Below are positions 1-5,442 of a stretch of DNA of 7,500 bases, piece by piece; the first letter of the stretch is position 1; the number at the start of each line of letters is the position of its first letter. Made by a program: the position numbers and the translations under genes. The notes below the pieces were generated by a model. That model made no database searches and was not told the DNA's origin. It saw nothing but the letters and a program-made list of their open reading frames with translations. The stretch covers positions 1-7,500 of the forward strand of contig JALGZU010000453.1 in assembly GCA_025774735.1 (NCBI GenBank). The letters are read 5' to 3'. Origin of the DNA: a candidate division LCP-89 bacterium. Its GTDB lineage: Bacteria; Electryoneota; B3-LCP.

Positions 1-222
1 CGTTATTTTATTTTCTGCCTGCAGACGCAGGGTATAGACACCTGAAGAAAGATCCACACCATCGAAAGTGATTTCGTAATTTCCCGCATTCCGAGTGCGA
101 TTCACCAGGACGGCCACTTCCTGTCCTAAAAGATTGTGCACTGTTAGCGACACCTGCCCGGCCTCTGGAATGCTGTAACTGATCCTCGTTCCCGTATTGA
201 AAGGATTAGGCGCAGGGGGTTT
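1..222 (-). other. T9SS type A C-terminal sorting domain of copy A (last residues outside window)
   Basis: The encoded segment begins KPPAPNPFNTGTRISYSIP and continues through EAGQVSLTVHNLLGQEVAVLV, NRTRNAGNYEITFDG and SSGVYTLRLQAENKIT. These match the hallmarks of the por-secretion C-terminal sorting family as I know it: the PNPFN start, the V.L.V.N..G.EV..LV core, G.Y...F.G..L.SGVY..RL, and a terminal basic-hydrophobic tail. A Pro-rich linker (PPEPPQPPPVP) precedes it at roughly 235-273. The domain is normally recognised by the T9SS translocon and cleaved at the cell surface. Confidence 0.85.
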
Positions 223-2613
223 CAATTCGAAGACGTACGGCACGGGCGGTGGTTGGGGAGGTTCGGGAGGAACCAGGCTGTCTGCCCAGGTGATCACCTT
301 GCAGTAGATGTCCCCCTGCCCGCCCGCATTGCGGAAATCCGTCCAGGTGAAATAGAGCTGATCTTCCGGCCCGAAAGCCACAGCCGGTTCGCTCTGCTGG
401 ATCCCCGGCGGATCGCTGTTGACCTTGAATTCTTCGCCGAAGAAGCTCCCGTCCGGATTGAACTTGCGGCAGTAGATGTCGCCCTCGTCATCCCGTGCAT
501 CCTGCCAGGCGACGGCGAAGTTGCCGGTTTCGGAAACGGCTAAGTCCGGGTCACCGGTGGTAAGTGCTTCCACAGAGCTGATCACGGCTGGATCACCGAT
601 TAGATTACCGTCGGAGTCGAATTGCTGCAAGTGAACACTGTCACTTTTAATCCAGGCAAGCCAATAACCGTCGGGGGATTTCTCTAAAGCTGGGGCACTG
701 CTCACATACGAATCAATCTGAACCTGGTCCCCTATAAGTTCCTGGTAATTGTATCCAATTTGGATATAGATGATATTGTAAACTTGCCAACATATTATGA
801 ACCTGCCATCGTCACGCAGACTGATGTCATATAATGGATTCTCCCAGATAGTGGGGCCAACTTGAATGTAAGGATAAAGGGCGGTGAATATTTGGGAAAA
901 TGCCTGACAGTAGAGCTGATAATAATAGTATCCCGGCTCTAATTCCGTATAATGCTTCCAAAGGTGTATTAAATGATCACTACTGTTGATGTCCAGCTTT
1001 GGAATCCAATCCCCATAAGGACCCGGATTGCCTCCAAATCCGAAATTGGTAACCTGTCCACTCCACGAAGGTCCAGAGTACGTCGTTCCCAGAACACCCC
1101 AACCAAGAGGCCAAACAACTAAGGCCTGATCATTACCAGTCTTTTCAATCGTTCCCGCGCTGGTTATCAACGGGATGAGATCTTCATTCATAGAGACCAG
1201 CGTGTCTGGAGAGGAAGGCATGCCCAGCGCATCGAAGTGCCGCGTATAGACCTGCGGTTTAACGCAGAACCGGTTATTGTAAATCAACCTGAAAGAGCCG
1301 TCCTGGTGTACGCAGATATCCGGTTCATTCTGTGGAGTCCCGAAGTCAGGTTCGGAAACCCAAATAATCTGCTGGGAAGAATCCAATGTACTGATTTCAT
1401 ACTTACGTAATCCTACATATTCAATTGAGAAAGTGTACAGGCATTCATTATCGTTTAATTGATATAGATCGTAATTCCCGGCAGTAACGAGTCCCCACGG
1501 AACGATTTGCCCCACCGCAGAAGAGTACAATCTATTATAGTAGTCGTCCCAGAAAAATCCACCCATCGCGTATCCGTAATTGTGGACGTAGTCTATGCTC
1601 ACGTACTGATTATCCGGGAGTGATATAACATCCGGAAAAGTTGAAGCATATAACCACCAAGTACTTCCCTCACCGTAATCTTCATACCAGTGTCCTATCT
1701 GTATTGGATCGTCCTGTCCAGTAGCCATTGAATCCAGGTACGTGATATAAATGTATTTTAAAATTGCAGGGGGTATTACAGATACCCCCACATTTGAGAA
1801 TTGATAGAGTAGTCCGGATCCTTCGGAGGAAAATCTAACTTGTGAGTTTCCGACTTCTTCTACCGCACCGGGGGGCGTCATATCGAATACGCTGCTAATA
1901 ACAGTGCCAAATTCATCTAACCATCGCGCTCGACTGCACCGACCATCTGTCACCCAGGACACCAGCACCCGCCCGTCCGGATGGTTCTGGCATTCCAATC
2001 CCAATATGCTGCCCGCACTATCCGGCCTGATGGGGAAATTGCCGCCGATCAGATTGCCGTCGAAATCTACAATCTGTGACCAGATGGCACTCGTATCCCG
2101 TGCGTCATACCAGACCAGGATGTAACCGTCTGCAAGAGCGGCAATATTCAGGCTTTCTCGGATGAGATCTTCGTAATTATCCTCCACCCGCACCGGCTGG
2201 CTGACGGGATTTCCCGCCGCATCCAGCGAGCGAAAGAGGATGCGGTTCGGTTCACGCTCTTCGATCCAGGCCGCGCCGATACCGTTCGGACTGATCGCCA
2301 ACCGGAGCTGCTGGCAGTCGTACGTCCCTTCACGGATGTTTAGATACTGCACGTTTCCTATGGTCTGCAAGTCGTAGTCGAAGAGCTGCAGAGCCACGTC
2401 CCAGTTGACCGAATCCCGGAAACTCAACCAGGTGGTATAGATCGTTTCCGTATCCCAATCGGCTACTGAATAAGGGCTGTTCTGTGGCGGGTGCCCCGGG
2501 GGCTCAAGGTTGACCTGGAAGTCGTCGAGGATAGTATCGGCGGAGGCGAATCGAGGCAGAATGAAGACGAGTGGTATTAAGAGTAAGGCGAAATGACATT
2601 TATGCGTGTACAT
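1..2613 (-). CDS. Copy A: secreted beta-propeller-like repeat protein with T9SS type A sorting domain (3' end cut by window edge)
   Basis: I read this frame by hand: it has no stop from 2613 to 1 (871 codons). Eight more residues and a stop are expected beyond the edge, because copies B and C end HQKLVLLK. Order: signal peptide (residues 1-25, cleavage ASA/D); propeller-like blades whose conserved Trp sits at residues 116, 168 and 220 (GAAWIEER, LVWYDAR, LVSWV); a diverged central part rich in Tyr and Trp; further blades with Trp at 654, 703 (WQDARDDEGDIY) and 757 (FTWTDFRNAGGQGDIY); a Pro-rich linker; and the sorting domain from about residue 798 (KPPAPNPFN). Family knowledge: such proteins cross the outer membrane through the T9SS and are released or anchored to the surface. 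The ligand or enzymatic role is unknown; I see no catalytic motif. The start at 2613 is preferred because it aligns with the copy B start and gives a clean signal peptide with GGTGA upstream; ATG 2631 is an alternative adding six residues. Confidence 0.88.
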   Translation of the reverse strand, partial: MYTHKCHFALLLIPLVFILPRFASADTILDDFQVNLEPPGHPPQNSPYSVADWDTETIYTTWLSFRDSVNWDVALQLFDYDLQTIGNVQYLNIREGTYDCQQLRLAISPNGIGAAWIEEREPNRILFRSLDAAGNPVSQPVRVEDNYEDLIRESLNIAALADGYILVWYDARDTSAIWSQIVDFDGNLIGGNFPIRPDSAGSILGLECQNHPDGRVLVSWVTDGRCSRARWLDEFGTVISSVFDMTPPGAVEEVGNSQVRFSSEGSGLLYQFSNVGVSVIPPAILKYIYITYLDSMATGQDDPIQIGHWYEDYGEGSTWWLYASTFPDVISLPDNQYVSIDYVHNYGYAMGGFFWDDYYNRLYSSAVGQIVPWGLVTAGNYDLYQLNDNECLYTFSIEYVGLRKYEISTLDSSQQIIWVSEPDFGTPQNEPDICVHQDGSFRLIYNNRFCVKPQVYTRHFDALGMPSSPDTLVSMNEDLIPLITSAGTIEKTGNDQALVVWPLGWGVLGTTYSGPSWSGQVTNFGFGGNPGPYGDWIPKLDINSSDHLIHLWKHYTELEPGYYYYQLYCQAFSQIFTALYPYIQVGPTIWENPLYDISLRDDGRFIICWQVYNIIYIQIGYNYQELIGDQVQIDSYVSSAPALEKSPDGYWLAWIKSDSVHLQQFDSDGNLIGDPAVISSVEALTTGDPDLAVSETGNFAVAWQDARDDEGDIYCRKFNPDGSFFGEEFKVNSDPPGIQQSEPAVAFGPEDQLYFTWTDFRNAGGQGDIYCKVITWADSLVPPEPPQPPPVPYVFELKPPAPNPFNTGTRISYSIPEAGQVSLTVHNLLGQEVAVLVNRTRNAGNYEITFDGVDLSSGVYTLRLQAENKIT
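2..114. repeat. Left member of a perfect 113-bp direct repeat (copy A 3' end)
   Basis: Positions 2-114 are identical, base for base, to 2667-2779. The tract encodes the second half of the sorting domain. The aligned region of copy C (from about 5222) has many substitutions. Confidence 0.9.
2539..2613 (-). other. Signal peptide of copy A
   Basis: The first 25 codons give a basic, short n-region (MYTHKCH), a hydrophobic core (FALLLIPLVFIL) and a polar end with a canonical ASA cleavage motif before Asp-Thr. This is a Sec signal peptide, as T9SS cargo must first cross the inner membrane. The Cys lies before the hydrophobic core, so a lipoprotein reading (lipobox after the core) does not fit. Confidence 0.8.
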
Positions 2614-2638
2614 GAACACTTCACCGGTCATAAAACAT
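2614..2638 (-). other. Intergenic gap between copies B and A
   Basis: Twenty-five nt separate the ancestral copy B stop (TGA 2641-2639) from ATG 2613. The gap holds the weak GGTGAAG box and an upstream in-frame ATG (2631). I see no terminator hairpin or promoter, so co-transcription is likely. Confidence 0.6.
2619..2625 (-). promoter_or_regulatory. Weak Shine-Dalgarno-like GGTGAAG before copy A
   Basis: GGTGAAG lies 5 nt upstream of ATG 2613. Nothing comparable precedes the alternative ATG at 2631. The equivalent position before copy B (5168-5193) has no purine-rich box, so the match may be coincidental. Confidence 0.35.
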
Positions 2639-2779
2639 TCACTTCAACAAAACCAACTTCTGATGAGTTATTTTATTTTCTGCCTGCAGACGCAGGGTAT
2701 AGACACCTGAAGAAAGATCCACACCATCGAAAGTGATTTCGTAATTTCCCGCATTCCGAGTGCGATTCACCAGGACGGC
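2639..2779 (-). pseudogene. Out-of-frame tail of the copy B sorting domain
   Basis: In the frame ending at TGA 2641-2639 this stretch encodes AVLVNRTRNAGNYEITFDG, then VDLSSGVYTLRLQAENKI and THQKLVLLK. That is the second half of a T9SS type A sorting domain, and it matches copies A and C. The body of copy B enters it in another frame because 8 of 9 bases for the three residues after LLG (QEV in A, REV in C) are missing; the single remaining base is at 2780. The tail is intact, so only the junction is broken. Confidence 0.85.
2667..2779. repeat. Right member of a perfect 113-bp direct repeat (copy B 3' end)
   Basis: Identical to 2-114. The identity stops exactly at the 8-bp deletion in copy B, so the deletion and the homogenised tract share a boundary. 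Confidence 0.9.
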
Positions 2780-5153
2780 TTCCCAGCAGATTGTGAACGG
2801 TCAGCGACACCTGCCCGGCACTGGGAATGCTGTAACTGATCCTCGTTCCCGTATTGAACGGATTAGGCGCAGGGGGTTTCAATTCGAAGACATACGGCAC
2901 GGGCGGTGGTTGGGGAGGATCGGGTGGGGCAACACTGTCCTCCCAGGTGACCACCTTACAGTAGATGTCCCCCTGCCCGCCCGCATTGCGGAAATCCGTC
3001 CAGGTGAAATAGAGCTGATCGTTCGGCCCGAAAGCCACCGCAGGTTCACTCTGTAAAACACCCGGCGGATCGTTGTTGACCTTGAATTCTTCGCCGAAGA
3101 AGCTGCCATCCGAATTGAACTTGCGGTAGTAGATGTCGCCCTCGTCATCTCTGGCGTCCTGCCAGACCACGGTGAAGTTGCCGGTTGTGGAGACGGCTAA
3201 GTCCGGGTCGCCGGTGGGGAGGGCTTGATCAGAGCTGATTACATCAGGCTCACCGATGAGATTAGCATCGGCATCGAACTGCTGTAATCTGAGGCTGTCT
3301 AATCCAATCCAGGTGAGCCAGTAACCATTTTCTGACTTCTCGAGAGAGGGTGCACCGCTTATCCATTCAGCTATTAAGATTCGATCGCCTACAAGTTCAT
3401 TATAATTAATACCGGGTAGGACATAAAGGAAAGGACAATATGGGTCTTCAATATAACAACTGAGAAATCTTCCATCATCTCTGAGTCCTACATCGTTACT
3501 ATATGTCCAGTTACCCCACCATTCTGGACTGATTGCTATTTCTGGAAGATAATAGTTAAAAAGTTGCGCGAAGGATTGACAGAAAACCTGTGCGTCATCA
3601 CCCCATGGGCCACCCAAAACAACATGCGTCCATATATTCATGACATAATCATAATTGTTAATGTCAAAATTTGGAATAAGCCAGCCAGATGCGCATCCAT
3701 AATCATAGGTCTCCCCACACCAGCCGTCCTGAGTGAATAATGTGCCTCTGATGGAACCGTTTGACCAGATGATAAGAGCTTGATCAACACTTGTTGTTTT
3801 AATTCTACCTCCGCTCGAACTGGGGATAAAAGGAGGATCGCCAATAGAAGCAATGGTATCAGGAGAGGCGGGAATTCCTGAGGAATTAAAATTGCGTGTA
3901 TAGAGGGCTAACCCATCATTTAGAAAATTATTGTAAATTACTCGAAAGTAACCATTTTGATGAACGATATGTCCGGGACGATTTTGTGCAACTCCAAAGT
4001 CCGGTTCATTTATCCAAACCATTTGTTCGCAGGAATCTAGAGTAGATATCTCATATTTGCGTAATCCTATTTGGCCTATGGAGAAAGTATACAAGAAAAG
4101 ATCTGCATTTAACTGACACAAATTGTAATTTCCCCATTCAACTATTTCCGATAGTGTAATACTTAATCCCGCAACGGTCGAATGTATCGTGTTAGAATAG
4201 TAGTGGATACCCCACCCTACGTAATGGTTTAAAAGGGTATAAACATAATCACTATCGGGCAAGCAAATAATATCTGGGAATCTATTATGCATTTCTTCCG
4301 GTCCCATCGATCCAGCCCATTCACCAAGCCATATAGGAACGCCAGTCTGGATACCAATTGAGTCCAGATAGGTTAAGTAAATGTCACCCCACCAATAGCC
4401 GCCTTCATACTGATAAAGGATACCGCTCCCTTCAGACTCGAATCTGACAAGCGATTTTGCAAGCCCTGATATTGCACCTTCTTCAATCATCTCAAACACC
4501 CCCCCCATAAAAACCCCATCGGCATCCAGCCATCTGCCGCGGCTGTACTGCTGATCCGCCACCCAGGACACCAGCACCCGCCCGTCCGGGTGGTTCTGGC
4601 ATTCCAATCCCAATATGCTGCCCGTGCTGTCTGCTCTTATTTGGAAATTGCCGTTGATCAGATTGCCGTCGAAATCCACTATCTGCCCCCAGATGGAACT
4701 CGAATCCCGTTCGTCGTACCAGACCAGAATGTAACCGCTCTCTAAAGCCGCGATATTCAGGCTGTCACGGGTGAAATCCTCATAATTATCCTCTACCCGC
4801 ACCGGCTGGCTGATGGGATTTCCTGCCGCATCCAGCGACCGGAAGAGGATACGGTTCGGCTCCCTCTCTTCGATCCAGGCCGCGCCGACGCCGTTTGAAC
4901 TGATCGCCAGCCGGGGCGGGTTGCAGTTGTAGGTTCCTTCGCGGATGTTCAGGTACTGCACCTCGCCGATGGTCTGCAGGTCGTAATCAAAGAGTTGCAG
5001 GGCGACGTCCCAGTTGACCGAGTCCCTGAAGCTCAGCCAGGAAGTGTAAATCGTTTCCGTATCCCAATTCGCCACGGAATAGGGGCTGTTCTGCTGCGGG
5101 TGGCCGGGCGGTTCGTGAAGGCGAGTGGTATTAAGAGTAGGGCGAAATGACAT
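2673..5153 (-). CDS. Copy B: body of a paralogous propeller-like protein, frame-disrupted at both ends (likely pseudogene)
   Basis: This 826-codon frame carries the same architecture as A and C: N-terminal blades (GAAWIEER, LVWYDERD, LVSWV), a divergent centre, blades VVWQDARDDEGDIY and FTWTDFRNAGGQGDIY, a Pro-rich linker and the start of the sorting domain (PPAPNPFN...VHNLLG). It is damaged at both ends. Its first ATG (5153) lies out of frame inside the signal-peptide coding region, so the predicted N-terminus MSFRPTLNTTRLHEPPG has no export signal. After NLLG it shifts into SRPGESHSECGKLRNHF... and loses the second half of the sorting domain. About 55 bp (5' side) and 8 bp (3' side) are missing relative to A. 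The open body suggests recent damage, a silent copy, or an assembly error between repeats. A soluble cytoplasmic product is possible but unlikely to be functional. Confidence 0.75.
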   Translation of the reverse strand: MSFRPTLNTTRLHEPPGHPQQNSPYSVANWDTETIYTSWLSFRDSVNWDVALQLFDYDLQTIGEVQYLNIREGTYNCNPPRLAISSNGVGAAWIEEREPNRILFRSLDAAGNPISQPVRVEDNYEDFTRDSLNIAALESGYILVWYDERDSSSIWGQIVDFDGNLINGNFQIRADSTGSILGLECQNHPDGRVLVSWVADQQYSRGRWLDADGVFMGGVFEMIEEGAISGLAKSLVRFESEGSGILYQYEGGYWWGDIYLTYLDSIGIQTGVPIWLGEWAGSMGPEEMHNRFPDIICLPDSDYVYTLLNHYVGWGIHYYSNTIHSTVAGLSITLSEIVEWGNYNLCQLNADLFLYTFSIGQIGLRKYEISTLDSCEQMVWINEPDFGVAQNRPGHIVHQNGYFRVIYNNFLNDGLALYTRNFNSSGIPASPDTIASIGDPPFIPSSSGGRIKTTSVDQALIIWSNGSIRGTLFTQDGWCGETYDYGCASGWLIPNFDINNYDYVMNIWTHVVLGGPWGDDAQVFCQSFAQLFNYYLPEIAISPEWWGNWTYSNDVGLRDDGRFLSCYIEDPYCPFLYVLPGINYNELVGDRILIAEWISGAPSLEKSENGYWLTWIGLDSLRLQQFDADANLIGEPDVISSDQALPTGDPDLAVSTTGNFTVVWQDARDDEGDIYYRKFNSDGSFFGEEFKVNNDPPGVLQSEPAVAFGPNDQLYFTWTDFRNAGGQGDIYCKVVTWEDSVAPPDPPQPPPVPYVFELKPPAPNPFNTGTRISYSIPSAGQVSLTVHNLLGSRPGESHSECGKLRNHFRWCGSFFRCLYPASAGRK

Positions 5154-5167
5154 TTATGCTTGAACAT
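5033..5167 (-). pseudogene. Orphaned signal-peptide start of copy B
   Basis: ATG 5167 begins MFKHKCHFALLLIPLAFT, homologous to the copy A signal peptide MYTHKCHFALLLIPLVFI. Near 5114-5117 the sequence jumps directly to the codons for EPPGHP. The rest of the signal peptide and the first mature residues are skipped (about 55 bp less than A), so the frame no longer matches the body. Translation from 5167 continues in the wrong frame and ends at TGA 5035-5033 after 44 residues. This marks the original start of copy B, 26 nt after the copy C stop. Confidence 0.8.
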
Positions 5168-5193
5168 GGCTATTGCCGTTTGTTAGCGTTTAA
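5168..5193 (-). other. Intergenic gap between copies C and B
   Basis: Twenty-six nt, AT-rich at its 5' side, separate the copy C stop from the ancestral copy B ATG 5167. It has no Shine-Dalgarno match, hairpin or promoter that I can see. The near-equal gap length to the B-A junction supports ATG 5167 and ATG 2613 as the true family starts. Confidence 0.6.
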
Positions 5194-5442
5194 TCACTTC
5201 AGCAGAACTAGCTTCTGATGCGTTATTTGATTCCCCATCTGCAGACGCAAAATATAAACGCCGGACCCGAGATCTGTCCCGTTGAAAGTGAGTTCGTAAT
5301 TTCCCACATTCCGAGTGCGGTTCACCAGTACAGCCACTTCCCGCCCCAGCAGATTGTTAACGGTCAGGGAAACCTGTCCGGCCTCTGGAATGCTGTAACT
5401 GATCTTCGTCCCCGTATTGAAGGGATTCGGCGCCGGAGGCTT
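5194..5442 (-). other. Complete T9SS type A sorting domain of copy C
   Basis: About 82 residues from KPPAPNPFNTGTKISYSIP to the C-terminal HQKLVLLK, the only complete in-frame sorting domain in the window. It carries PNPFN, the GQVSLTVNNLLGREVAVLV strand pair, GNYELTFNG, GSGVYILRLQ and the basic end. Its nucleotide sequence differs clearly from the A and B versions, which are nearly identical to each other here. Confidence 0.85.

Noticed and set aside
294..500. Minus-strand short frames at 294-500, 2148-2333 and 2879-3148
   Set aside because: They are alternative frames within the real genes. They are Ser/Arg-rich, typical of shifted reading, and are repeated only because the underlying gene is repeated.
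253..543. Plus-strand open frame opposite copy A, with look-alikes at 2760-3056 and 5218-5595
   Set aside because: They recur because the opposite strand of the same conserved coding segment is repeated. They lack any recognisable domain and lie wholly within well-supported minus-strand genes.
1904..2125. Plus-strand frames at 1904-2125, 5639-5947 and 7161-7415
   Set aside because: They are antisense to conserved blade codons of copies A and C, with no domain or start signal of their own.
3638..3853. Minus-strand 71-residue frame starting MLLLAILLLSPVRAEVEL, which looks like a signal peptide
   Set aside because: It lies out of frame inside the open body of copy B, continues into low-complexity residues, and has no counterpart in A or C. 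Chance resemblance is more likely.
2673..5153. Programmed frameshifting to rejoin the signal peptide, body and sorting tail of copy B
   Set aside because: It would need two separate shifts at points where the paralogue comparison shows losses of 55 and 8 bp. I see no slippery heptamer or stimulatory structure at either junction. Deletion or misassembly explains it more simply.
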